Source of the DNA: Moringa oleifera
Taxonomy: Eukaryota; Streptophyta; Magnoliopsida; Brassicales; Moringaceae
NCBI GenBank assembly: GCA_021397835.1
Contig: JAJFZO010000566.1
Span: 8,676,001 to 8,740,000, forward strand
Length of the DNA: 64,000 bases
Direction: 5' to 3'
Positions within the stretch are counted from its first letter, which is position 1, and every line of letters starts with the position of its first letter. Positions 50,706-62,479 of this stretch are shown piece by piece. The notes below the pieces were generated by a model that saw nothing but the letters and a program-made list of their open reading frames with translations, had not been told where the DNA came from and searched no databases. The position numbers were made by a program, and so were the translations under genes.

Positions 50706-53700
50706 AGACAGTCCGATCTAGCGAGTGAGTAGAAGCATTAATCATAAAAAAGCTCATTAGTTAAGCTCTTTGGTGATGTCCCTCCACCTATGCTTGCCGC
50801 CTTTTCACGTAGTTACTCTTCTAGTCTACTTTCACGTGCCTGACTTTAACATTCCAGTCTACTCTTCCCCTTTTACTTGATGTGATGGTTTAGTTTCCTT
50901 TAAAGAAATAAGGTCAGGCAAATTAACCATTAAAAAGCCATTGGTCAATCAAGCAATTCAAGTAGTATCTGAGAATAAGAACGGGTCATCATCATTTCTT
51001 GGCATCCCTATAGAATGGAATCAGATTGGAGAGGCTACTGCTGGTTCTAGTGATGGAGCCAATAAAGTTAAGATTGAATTTCTCACAAGGTAGTTGGTTT
51101 TTTACCATCTTTCAACTCATTCAACATCCTTTTCATTTCATATCTTCCCATCCATTAAAGTAGAGGAAGAGACCTTTCTTAGGCCTACTCATTTTTGTTA
51201 TCTTTTAAACACTAAAAAAGTAATTAAAAAAATAGTAGAAAAGGCAAGTGTGAACCGATCAAGCTCAATCAAATTCAATTAACTGAGACTGGTGACAAAG
51301 GACTTCTTACTCCTAAAAACTAAAGGATTCTCGAGTTTCAGTGAGTGATGGGTCGGGCTTACCATGTTTAATAAAAGACCAGCCTAGCCAAGCCAATAGT
51401 TAAAGCTTACCACGAGAGAACCAACCTCACTAAGAAAGACCCAGGATGGGGCTCGTTGAAGAAACTCAATGGTTGCATTCTTTTCTTTCCATATCATGGG
51501 TTGTAGGCTCGTCTTACAGAAATTGTGCCTTAGCACAATAAGTGCATTTACTAATACAGTAATGGCTTCCTAGTCAAGTCAACCTTTTTCAGTGTGTCTT
51601 ACGGACGGAGTGGGCTTTTCCCAAAAGGGGTCTAGTTTGAAGGCAAGTAAGCTATCAAGACACACATAACCACCTTTTTGAGCATACATGTATGGTTATG
51701 GTTCTAGAATGTCTTTTTCTTAAATAAGGTCAAGGCATAGCCCGCGCTAACATACAAAACTGGTCATAAAAAAGAGCAAAAGAGACAAAGGCCAAAGCAT
51801 TGAGTGAAGAGAGGGGATAAACATATATTCACCTTTGACTCCTTTTTCACCTACTGACTGCTACTCGGCAAAATGCTTCCTACATCATTTAAAAGAGGGA
51901 TCTAGGTTATCAATGTACTTTCGAAGAAGCTTGGGATTAAGCTAAGATGGAATGAATTTTTCGTTCCTTTCCTATTACTCAGCGCTACTCTTTTGAATCT
52001 TCTCACCCCCTTGGAAGCCTAGCTACTTTTTTATAACTACCATAGCTACAATGGACAGGATAGGAATGGGTTGGAAAGAAGGAAAAAATGCAGTCTATGT
52101 TCACTGATTTCAAGGCAGTAGCTTTGTAACTTACTTTGACTTAAAAGCACATTTGGTCACTTTTAGCTTCCGATCACGGAGTCGAAGCTGACTGGATACT
52201 ATTGGGAATGCCTCGTACTAGTAAAATCAAACGCATAATCCATTTTTCAAATAAAGAGTTCTAACTTTGTTCCTATGGCTTTGAAAGATACATCAAGGAC
52301 CCCTTCAAGATTAACACATAAGGAGGGAAAAAAAAGCAAGAAATAAGGGAATAGGATAGTTGGCATATGCTGGTGAATCTAGTACGTAGGTCGCTTTCAT
52401 TCTTAGTGGACCGACACGGAAAGGCTATTTAAGTGACTGTTTACGCACTTAACTCACTAGGAGAAGAAGTAAGGATCACACTCCCTACTAGACTTGTCTA
52501 AAAGACAAAAAGATAGATGAGTCACTTTCTCCATCCGACTAAGCTTGCCCTTTACATAGGCACCTTATCTGTTATGCCCTTTGCTTTGGTGCCGACGTAT
52601 ATAAAGTAGTAGACCTCGACTCGTTTTAGCTTTTTGTGGTATGGCTCTTATAACTCTTAGTAGCTGTTATTTCCTTCTCTTTCCTTCTTCCTCATCCTCA
52701 GGGAATTGGATATAGAACTGTTAGGAGTAGGAGCATTCATTAACAGAGATGGATTGGCTTCGATTGACCTTCTTACTATAAGAATGCTTGAAAAAGCTCT
52801 AATTCCAATAAGCTTGTGATCACTCTCAAAGGTAGTTGGGAACAAAAGGAATAAGTACTTAAAGCTAAGATCAGCTACTATTGGACTTCTTTCCCTAGCG
52901 AAAAGGGGTTAACAAGGATAACAACCTTGTTGATTAAAGCAAAGGACTAGGGTATAACGCTTTTATTTTGTTTTATGGGTATACCCACTTTTCAATATGG
53001 ATATGAATGACTAAAGTCTCTTCCCATGGTCTAGGCTAAGCTTAAAAAAATAGGGAGTGTTAGATCCACGAGTGAAGACATATTATCTAACAGATGAAAG
53101 AAAAGAGGTCACTTGTTTAAGTTAAGTAATCGTAGATACCGAGAAGCATTTGTAGTGAAAATTCTCCCTCTACAGGCCTCTTATACGCAGAGCCACAGAG
53201 AGTAATGAGAGGAGAGGAGTTCAAACCTATCTCAAGGCCTAATAGGTCTATTTCTATTACCTTACTTACTTCCCTAGGCGAGGTTCAGTTAAAGAAGCTG
53301 TGACAAAACAAGCTCTTATAGAATCAATAGCTATTGAACCTCCATCTGTCGAAAGAAGGACTACTAGTAGTGGTTTGTCTTATCTTATTAGTAGTGGTTA
53401 GTAGGAAGAAGACTAGCTCTAGCCTTTAAGAGTGAACCAGGTCTTAGACTCAGCATTGGTTAGGCATGGCATTAGATTAGGAAGGCGCCTAAGCTAAGCC
53501 CTAAATTTTCCACGCTTTACTCTTACTATTTGGGTTTAGGAAGAGAAAAGCACTGTTTAGCTTATGTTAGCTTAGATCCTCTTTGAGATGAAAAGCAAAA
53601 AAGTCCATATCAAAAGTGAAAGCCTCCATCAAAGCAAAGTGGGAATACCCAGGAAGATCCGACCAGCAATCGAGTCCATACCCAGCTCTAGGCTTTTAAG

Positions 53701-55483
53701 AAGAAAGCCCAGGCTTAAGGACCCATCTTTCTTATATTGTCAAGCCAAAGAAGAGAGAGAGCCTTGCTCTTAAAGCAAGCCTGCTTCACCTTTACCTCCT
53801 TCCACACTTGATTTTTAATCTACTCTGAAGTCAGCCAATGACTCAAGCTCTTCTGCAGTGAAATCACTCTCAGGTAATTTAATGGTTCAACTCAGGTTTA
53901 AATGGTATCTTGGGAATATTTCTTATCTGTTGTTCATGAATCTGTTTTAAGTTTTCAAGGATACCTGATCTTTTCTCTTTCAGTTGCTACTTCGAGGAAA
54001 GAAGTTTCATTGGGGAAGGTGGTATCTTCTAGTTGATCACCTAAGCTTTTAGCCTAAAGGACTGATATTTGGTTGAACTTAGCCCAAGTGAGGCCAATTT
54101 AAATAAAAATAACTAGGGGTGAAGCCTTTGTATCAAACCATTTCTTTTTCTCTAGGAAGCATAGCTCACTTTCATATTAAAGGTTTGAGACTTTCCTTCT
54201 GATCCTAGTTCTTAGCACTAGGAAAATTCTCCACAACCTACAGAGTAAGGAGCAATAGAGGAAATTCACCCTAGAACCGTTAGGCTCATTAAAGGTAGAC
54301 AAAATTAGTCTAGTATGGCTAAAGAATGGTTTTTAAAAAGTTCTAAAAGTAAAAATTATTCTAGCGCTTCAGCTTGCTTTTTGTTAATATACTGAAACTC
54401 ATCTTCTACAGCGAAGTAGAAAAGAAACGAAGTAGAATTTTTGGTATGCTATATGAATAGAAATTTGACTTATTCGAAGAGGGGTTCAACTCCCAGAACC
54501 TCGATGTGGAGAAGCGAAGCCCCTTGGGGCAAAAGAGATAAAGAAAGGATAATAAGGATGCTATGTATGGTGAAGAGCCTTTCCATTTTTAAGCGAGCGT
54601 GGAAGGCACCTATCCTCCTTTCTAACTAAGAAATACACCATGTTGAGGACCAAAAAAAGATAATTATATACCATACCTTGTCTGGAGGCGAGAGATGAGC
54701 TCTAAAGAGAATTTGTTGGAAGGCATAGAGGGAAAGTAGGAAAGTAAAGAAATGGACATGATTGAAAACAGTAAGGACCAAACTCTAATGATAAGGAGTC
54801 AAAACAAAAAAATGGATCTACTAGAGGAATAGATGATAGAAGCTACCTATAGAGATAAAGTGGTGGGAAGCTCCTCAAAGAAGCAAGAGTTTTTACCAAA
54901 AAACAAAATAGATTTTGTCTACTTTGTTCCCTTAAGACATCTACTTAACGAAAAGCCCATTCGATAGGTGAAGCTGATGCAGAAACAGATATTGCTGGCC
55001 CTATGGTAAAGAATGGATTCTCTGATCCTCCATTGAGTTTTGACTTACCAAAAGGATGGTAAGAGTCATAGGATGTGTAGTAGTAGCATGAGAAAGCATG
55101 CCCAATCCAAGCACTTCCTATGCCTCATGGAAGACGGAAAACAATTGGGTAAACAATGGTCTTTCCCTAGAAGGGAATAGGTTACATTTCTAAGTGGTCA
55201 CATTCTCTATGAGAAAGTTTCCTAGCCAGTTAAACAATCATCCTCAAGGGGTAAGTGTTTCCTTCTTTTAAGTTAGTTCTTTCCATAGAACAAACTAGTG
55301 CTAGTAACTGCATCCTTGTCGACCTGCTGTAAGAGTTACTAGCCAACGTACTGTACTCGCCTCTACATAAAGAGATTAAATAGCCTATTTTACTTTCACA
55401 TACCTTAAGAGTCTGGCTAATAGGTTAAGAGATCTAAGAGATGCCTCTTAAAGAACCCAAGGGCTTGGTAAGAATATTCTCTT

Positions 55484-55790
55484 TCATTCTTAACCCTAAC
55501 ATATAATAAGCATAAAGAAATTAATTTAGTTTATCCGCAGGTAAATCTTAACTGGTTTTTTTCTCTTTGAACTCTTAAATGAATTAAAGAAATTAATAAG
55601 ACTATAACTGAAAGCTACTCTTTATGGACTTCCATTCACTCTTAACCCTAACACCAATATTTTAATATCACAAAGAAAATCTTAAGTTTCTCCGTAGGTC
55701 AAGACTAAACTATTTCTTTTACACTTACCCCTCATTGGCCTAGTAATAAAGGTAATAAGACCAAGCTTGTAGGTTTTCTTTGCCTGACCT
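55484..55790. repeat. Diverged tandem duplication, ~149 bp unit
   Basis: CATTCTTAACCCTAACAT at 55,484 recurs as CATTCACTCTTAACCCTAAC at 55,633, and TTTATCCGCAGGTAAATCTTAA recurs as TTTCTCCGTAGGTCAAGACTAA, at matching offset. The AATTAATAAGACTATAACTG and GGTAATAAGACCAAGCTTG parts also line up. Old and heavily diverged. Confidence 0.65.
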
Positions 55791-55816
55791 ATAAGTTGCA
55801 CATTTGAATCCTGTCC
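55781..55816 (+). tRNA. Possible 3' half of a decayed mitochondrial tRNA-fMet
   Basis: TGACCTATAAGTTGCACATT followed by TGAATCCTGTCC resembles the anticodon 3' side, variable loop and T arm of plant mitochondrial trnfM (GACCTGAAGACTGCAGGTTC and AATCCTGTCC in the gene). The anticodon CAT itself is not kept and the 5' half is not recognisable. It may be a coincidence. Confidence 0.25.
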
Positions 55817-57340
55817 GTAGGTTTAAATCCTCCTCAAAGAAGAAGAACTCGATTTATGGAGGAACAACTTTGACATTCATGTATTACAAAATATAGGTAA
55901 AGTTAACCGCTATAATCGATTCTTCGGCCAGGAATAGGAAGACCTAAACTTTAACTGGCATAAAAGCAGAATGAAAATGATTTGAATCTCTAGTACCAAT
56001 GTATGGTAGAGAAAAAAAGGGCATGCCTAAGAGAAAGATAAGTGTTCAAGATTTTATTGACTTCGTCTGATAGCGTGACAAACGAGTCAATCAGTGGAAT
56101 TTAAGCGCTCTTTTAATAGATTTGCCTTGATCAACCTTAAGATGAGAGCAAAGAAAAATAACTGGTCATTGTCTATCGATAAGACTGTGAGCCAAATTTG
56201 CATTTCTAAACAATTCAATTAATGGAATGGAAAAGATTCCACGAAGCTCAACTTTAACTGAAAAGGTTTCGGAACTAGTTACTCGAATCTGAAACTCCTA
56301 GGTCATGATAAAAAATGAAATGCTGATCGAATAAAAGCTTTTTCCTCTAAACTTAAAGCGAAAATCCAAGTAAGTCGCCTAAAATAAAATTGCAGTTAGT
56401 TACCATTTTCTTACCTTTAAGTTGCCTAAAAATTTTAGGGTTAATCCAACATAAAAAGGGAAGAAGTGCTATTGAACTGAGTTATTTACCCAAACTAACC
56501 TATGTGTTTTGCCCTTGCACAATCCACCAACATCATGCCCACAAGAATGATAGCTACTGTCATGATATATGGATCAGCCTTGTTTTTTCGTTAATAACTT
56601 GTTCTGCTAAGCTAACCACGAAAAAACTAGAACTTCTTAAGAAGCGAAAAACTCCTCTATTTCAGTATAGATTACAATGATTGTTGTAACCTACCTCCTT
56701 CTTTGTAATAACCTAACTCCTATTTATCAAGTTTGGGATTGATTTCAACTCCGAGATTGCTTAGTCTTTCTTACCTTTCTCTACTATGCCTTTCATCATA
56801 AACTACTAAATCAATTCCTCTTGTTGGCAAAGATAAATCTAGCATTTTGGCTTTCTCAGTCCCTAATGACTCCTTTGTCAAGCAAGAATTCTTCTTTCAG
56901 TTGATTAATTCCTTTAAGGAATCTACTATGAAAAGCATTTGAATAAGACCGATACCGACTAAGCATGTTCACTATTATCAAGCATACCACCTTACCCGAA
57001 AGCATTCTCTCTATTCAAAAGCTTACTATCGACACTAACTAATGCAAGGAAAGAAGAGTGATTATTCAAGCCATGCTACAATTCATTCCCAGTCAACAAG
57101 AGATAAGACAAAGTCCATCTTTTCCTTAATTCCTTTCTACCCCTCTCTGCAGTTTACATCATTTTTTCTTCTTTTTTTGCCACAATTAGGCAAGAAAAAA
57201 GCTATTCTTCTTAATAGTTTTTCAAGTGAATGGAATGATTCTTCCCTCGAGGGTGACATCACTACCTAGATCCTCATCTCTTGAACATGTTCTTGGAGCT
57301 AGTTTAATGGCACTGACATCTCATCTAGTTTAGATTGATT

Positions 57341-57444
57341 CCTTGAGAGCTTCTTCTCTAGCAAACGATTGGGCCCATTTTATCTTTTCTCTCCTTGAGA
57401 GCTTCTTCTCTAGCAGACGATTTGGCCCATTTTATCTTTTCTCA
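57341..57444. repeat. 52 bp tandem duplication
   Basis: CCTTGAGAGCTTCTTCTCTA at 57,341 is repeated at 57,393, and the remaining bases of both units (…CGATTGGGCCCATTTTATC, …CGATTTGGCCCATTTTATC) differ at only two or three places. The low divergence marks a duplication younger than most of the decay around it. Confidence 0.95.
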
Positions 57445-57653
57445 TTCTCCTTCTTAGTAATAAGGTAAGGTCTTTCCCTATCACAACCACCTTTTTTTAT
57501 CCAAAATGAATTCATCATAAAAGAAAGAGCTAGTGAACCTAACCAGTTCCATTCCAATTCTCTCAGACAAAGTTGGATGGCTGCCATTAAGTTGCCTTTT
57601 TAGAGCTAAAGTGAGACCAATGCTATTAAGAAAAAGGAATAATAGCCTTTATG

Positions 57654-57688
57654 CCTTGAGCCTTGAGCCTTGAGCCTTGAGCCTTGAG
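57654..57688. repeat. CCTTGAG heptamer, five perfect copies
   Basis: Five uninterrupted CCTTGAG units. Interestingly the same heptamer begins the 52 bp unit nearby at 57,341. Confidence 0.97.
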
Positions 57689-58933
57689 CTAAATCATTGA
57701 CCTTGCGCCTGGTTTGATTAGGAAATTATCGCATTTCATCTCAAAAAGGATCTAACTCTTTTTTTTCTAGCTTAGCCAAACTACTTGGCTTAGGTCAATT
57801 CACTCTTTCTTTATCGCAAGCAAATAGCCAAAAGAGCTGATGAAAGAGCACCTTCTTCTTTTGCTTCTGAAAACATCTGTAGAGCAGTTATTATAGAAAG
57901 ACTAACATCTCTAACATGAAAAGTAAGCAAAGACCTCTTTTTTGGTCTGGTGGCCTCTTTCCTTCAGAAAAATGAAAGTAGAATCAGAATCTAACTTTTG
58001 GATATGGGATCTTGCTTAAAAAAATTTCCATTGAGCTAGGTAAGTCTCAAAAAGCATTCCACTGGCACTCATCCCTTGTTTAATCGGCACTCAGCCCTTG
58101 TTCTTTTACTCCAAGAGCTGAAATAGCCTTTATTCCTTCAATAACAATTAGGCCTTTTTCTAATCCAACTGCTTTTTTCCTAAGAGATGAAGAAAAAGCT
58201 ATCGACTTGGCCTACTTTGATTACGCTATTGTTCCCATTTTGAAAGAAGAAGTAGCCCCATCGATGACAATAGATTTAATAGTTGGGGATCTTGCTAACA
58301 ATGAAACTCCTAACCTTAAATCATATAATCGGGGATAAGCTCCTCCTCTTCCTTCTGGCCATTGAAAGCATGAAAATTGCAGCTTCTTCTTTGGATCCGT
58401 TCAAAAAAGCATTTCCCTAATCTAATGTCATGCCCTAAGTCTTAATCTTCTAATGCCCATACTCTGATAGTAAATCAATGGCATTGTTATTTTTTCCCCC
58501 TCTAGCCTTCAATATTAGATTCTTGTTCTTGAGTTCCTTCACTTAGAGTAGTGAATCTAGTGAAAGTTGAAGACTAAGAAGAAGGTATGGAAGCTGGGCC
58601 AATACCTAGTTAGATAAAGCTAACCACCTCGCTTAATGTACCTTCCCTAGATCAGTCTTTCTTGCCTTCCCCTTTTACTGTAAGGCTTACTCCCTTAGAT
58701 ATGGTCGAATTCTCATTCTAAGGTCTTATCCTTTAAGCATTCACTAAGCCATCTAAGACTCACAACTACACTGATCGAAGTGGCTCGGTCTAGTAAGGTT
58801 TATTTCATGATTTGCAAAAGACCTGACAACTACTGCATGATCATATCAAGAACCTAGTCGTGATCTTTCTCAAGTACGAAAGCAGTAGGTGCATGTGTAA
58901 AAGTTGTCTCCCTTAATACACTTTTGATATTGC

Positions 58934-59059
58934 TCCCTTTGGGAAAGATTTCACCAGTTGATCACGCTAATGTCTTTCTTCATCAAACTCATCTGTGACT
59001 CTGACATTTGACTCATCATGCACCAAAGGTTTACCCTTGACCATCTTACTTTCATTGTC
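58934..59059 (-). other. Unidentified hydrophilic coding-like trace
   Basis: The minus strand reads DNESKMVKGKPLVHDESNV, then RVTDEFDEERH, a TAG stop, and RDQLVKSFPKG. The charge-rich, low-repeat composition is unlike the chance frames around it, which suggests a former protein-coding piece. I do not recognise the family; a mitochondrial reading frame or a transposon fragment are both possible. Confidence 0.25.
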
Positions 59060-59643
59060 CAGTCCAAACTTGGAGCATCTGCTGCCCCTCTAATTCATTA
59101 GTAGCAGAAATTGAAGGACGAAGTCAGTTTACATATTCTTGCAAGTCTTTTTTGACTCAAATGAAGATCAAAGGCTTAGCTGGCTTAGGTTGCCGTCTCA
59201 ACACATGTCAACTCTTATCTCCCAACGAGTAGGTTAAGGCACTCTATGTTACTACTTGCCTTTATCTTCTAGTCTACCAATCAAACTTGTTTACTCTATA
59301 TTATTGATAAATCGGTGTTTCCCCCAAACTACTTGCTTTCATATGCCTCAAAACTTTTAACATTATTTTGTCTCCAAACAGAGACCTCGTAGGCCTTATT
59401 ATAAAGATAAAAGTAACAATGAGCCAACTACTACAACTACATGCGCATCTAGTGCAGTGCCTTAGAAGCAAGCTACGTTGACCATCATCTGAAGTTCTAA
59501 ATAATTTACTGATCAAAGGCTGTAGGGGTGGATTACTTTACATTTGGCCATGCCACAGTAACCCTCAAAGCAATCTTCTTTTACTTATGGGACAAAATCT
59601 AGCAGCCAATTGCTAATTTTGAATAACCAGACTAATAATAAGT

Positions 59644-61330
59644 TTAATTTTTTCATAACATAATGAGGTGGGATTTCGTGCGAGCTAAGTGACATAGGCA
59701 TACAAGAGTACTTCATGTCACAACGATCACCTTTTTATAGGACCAATGCCTGTTGCTTCATCTAGGAGAAAAGAATCATAGATATGCTGGTCATTAGAAC
59801 GAAGAACTGCCATGAAAAGATTTCTTGTGTATCATCTACTACAAAACTTTTGAATGGGAGCTAGTAATCTGAACCATATCAAAAAAAGTTCCTAAGACAC
59901 AGCATGGAAAAGTCAAAACATTAGGAAACTGAAGTCCAACAATGAAGAGGGGGTAGAATTACTGAATGAATGCCAGTTGTGGCTACTATCCAAGGCATAA
60001 AAGAAGTATTTTTTTATGAGATCCAGAAATCACCAACCACCTCGACTAATTCATGATGAGCCCACCAAATTCCTAGCAAGATGCCTATGGTTAAAAACCA
60101 CTAACATGTCAAGATCAAAAGTCAAATTAGTTCTTGGTCCTGGTCAGAGACCACTATATTCACGCTCGCTGTCCAACAAAGACGCAAAGTAGTAGTATTT
60201 TTCTTTCCATTACAAATGACACGCTTCACCTGCTTCCTCCATTGTCCACTAGCGCTCTTGTCCAAAGCGAAAAGAAGACGAAAAAGCAACGTCGAAGTAG
60301 TATGAGCGGGTTTTTATTGTTACATAACAATAGAGTAGGGTAAGTTAAAAGCTCGCTTGTTATATGGGATTCGAGTATCCAGCAGATCGGAGCAGTGTTA
60401 CTTTCTTTTTGACAGCATCCTTCCACAATGGCAATGAGTGCCATAATCCCATTCATCATTTTTGATTTATATAAGCCAAAACCCATACTAGTGGAAACAT
60501 CCCCGACATAAATGTAATGAGGATGTATGGTTGATATAGGATCCTGTGAAACTAGATTTGATTCTGCAACTAGTTCGGTACAAGTGAAGAAATTTAGAAC
60601 AAAAAGGTTAGAACTCACAGATAGGAAAAAAGAGAAAAATAAAGCAATGCCAAGGGCTTCATCAATTCGCTGTTCATTGATAGACAAAGCACTCTCTTTA
60701 TCATCTCATGGTAGATGCAACAGTGGATAAGTCTTTTTTCCTTTTCACGAACTACGAGAGCATTTAGTGTCCAAAAAAACAAAGCTCATTTTCCTTTAAG
60801 GGTAAAGCGACACACGATAAAGGGCTGGTCCATTAAAAGTTTGATTCCTTCAGGAACAAAGTTCAAAATCAACAATGGTTTGTAAAATGAAGGGAGTGTA
60901 CAACTGGGGTATAACCCCACTTTTTTACTCATAATGAATGAGAGCAAGAGAATGGAATTCTTCACAAAGTTCGAGAACAAAATAAAAAAATAATTTCTCT
61001 CTGGCCTCCTTATTTTAAGACATTATGCCTTCGGGGTCGACCTAGATAACGAAGAAAAAATTCATAAAAATTTATGATCTGACACCATAATAAAATACTA
61101 CCCTCATTATTGGACTATGTCCTTGAGATTTGATAAAAGAAAGGTGCATTAGTGATTAATACATTGTAATTGGATAAGTTATTAGGAATATGACAAAACA
61201 GAAGACCAAGGAAAAAAAATGCACTAAAATACAGGTGCTACACCAAACACTAGTGGTTCTTTCTTGTTACAAGTGAATGCAATGAAAGACCCAAAAATAA
61301 TGAGTAATAAGATAATTCATATATTGAAAT
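59644..61330 (-). pseudogene. ccmFN: ccmFN cytochrome c maturation pseudogene, near full length
   Basis: CcmFN is a subunit of the mitochondrial heme lyase for c-type cytochromes, an inner-membrane protein. The minus strand shows ISIYEL and YYSLFLGLS at the start (about 61,330), SNFVKNSILLLSF and TLKGK at 60,786-60,980, then a 153-codon open stretch (60,226-60,687) with NEQRIDEALGIALFFSFFLS, NLVSQDPISTIHPHYIYVGD and FGLYKSKMMNGIMAL. Next come VVSDQDQE, the heme-handling WWAHHEL, TSFMPWI and HSVILPPLH, and finally MKQQAL, ending at TAA (59,644). The conserved Trp-rich segment after HEL (normally GWGGWWFWDP) is destroyed. Several frameshifts, for instance at 60,700-60,780 and after WWAHHEL, and many C-to-T changes. 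About 562 codons as one gene, not split into FN1 and FN2. Confidence 0.93.
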
Positions 61331-62174
61331 TTCATGCTCATTTCCAAAATTTTGCTTCATTATTCCTATCATCCGATAATGACAAGATGATCCATAAGAA
61401 AGGCAGCAAGATTTAAACCTATTACTAGCCCGACCCTGACCTGTTGTATTGGTTGGCTGACTTAGCCTCCCGCATCGCCATTGTACTCGAAAGAGATGTG
61501 CTGCACTACCTAAAGCGTAACCTTGTCACCCTTGCCCCTCTTCTAGTTATACCATTATCAATCACAACCTCAAACTGGTTGCCCTTCATCTCATACGAAT
61601 GATCATCCTTATGATTAAAAAAAGACCAACTCACTTACTTTTCGAGCGCTAGTTTCACAATCTTGACCAGTAACTTGTTAGAAGTGGGGGCATCGAAGCT
61701 TACCCAACATATGAAAAGGGCTTTGAGGTCGAGCGTTTTGTGGGGGAGATATAGTTTCCAGGCTGGATTTTTTAGATCAAATAGGATTAGTTAGGTGATA
61801 AATGTGGTGAAATCTAACCTTTGCATCAATGTTTGGCATGATGGCTTGCTTGAGTGTTAAAACCAAGTGGTGGTTCTTTTTTTTTCCGTTAGCTTATTGA
61901 ATCAACGTATGCGTATTCTTCTTTGATGACTCCTAATAAAGAAAGCTTAAATTTGTCGATAAGGATTGGAAGAAAGTTGGGGATGGACATAGATCTTTTC
62001 GCCTATCCGGCGTGTTGAAAATAAAGTAATCGTTTTTTATTTTTTTATTTCCTTATCACTAGAAGCAATCTTCACCGCATAAGGATCTTCTCACAATAAC
62101 TTTAGTATGATAGAACTCGATAATGAGTGTACGAAGGCTTCGAGTAATATAAGAAGGGCTAATCACCATACTGC
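61331..62174. other. Upstream flank of ccmFN, no gene seen
   Basis: Mixed-composition spacer up to the CACTA terminus at 62,175. Nothing recognised. Confidence 0.5.
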
Positions 62175-62189
62175 CACTAATATAAATGA

Positions 62190-62460
62190 GATTTAATGAC
62201 AGTTAAAAAGGACTTTAATGATAATCAAGAGGGAGAGTTGTAATTAACAACATTTTCTCAAAACTATCATTAAAACTCCTTTTTAATGCCTCTTTTTAAT
62301 GACATTTTTTTTTAAAACTGGTGTTAAAGGGGGAGACTCTAAGGACTATTTTAAGAGAATTATCATTAAAAAAGGAAAGCCTTTAATGATAGTTCTTTTA
62401 AAACTACCATTACAGACCTTCCTGTTAATGATAGTTTTAAAAGAATTGTCATTAAAAGAT
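62190..62460. repeat. Subterminal array of CACTA element 3
   Basis: About ten copies of TTTAATGACAGTT, AACTATCATTAAA and relatives in both orientations, with more mismatches than in element 1. A 62-codon frame at 62,299-62,487 is a translation of this array. Confidence 0.8.
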
Positions 62461-62479
62461 AGTGTTTTTATTATTAGTT

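Larger units (their letters stand above)
41206..51530. repeat. Copy B of the ~10.3 kb direct repeat, without the CACTA insertion
   Basis: Collinear with copy A (window start to 13,570). Compared with A it lacks the 3.3 kb CACTA element, has 186 bp not found in A (43,147-43,332), lacks the TA expansion of A at 3,244 and has its own TA expansion at 46,604. The alignment ends at TTGTGC (51,530). No recognisable gene inside. The left boundary cannot be fixed because copy A is cut by the window edge. Confidence 0.85.
51531..59643. other. Decayed mitochondrial DNA between copy B and ccmFN, no gene recognised
   Basis: No rRNA, ribosomal protein or respiratory gene could be matched. Open frames at 52,657-52,845 (minus), 53,588-53,773, 54,441-54,629, 56,390-56,680, 57,042-57,269 (plus) and 59,301-59,516 (minus) are unfamiliar and short. 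It also holds tandem repeats and two weak gene-like traces listed separately. Confidence 0.5.

Noticed and set aside
54441..54520. GGGTTCAACTCCCAG suggesting a tRNA T arm
   Set aside because: No D arm or anticodon arm is found at the proper distance upstream.
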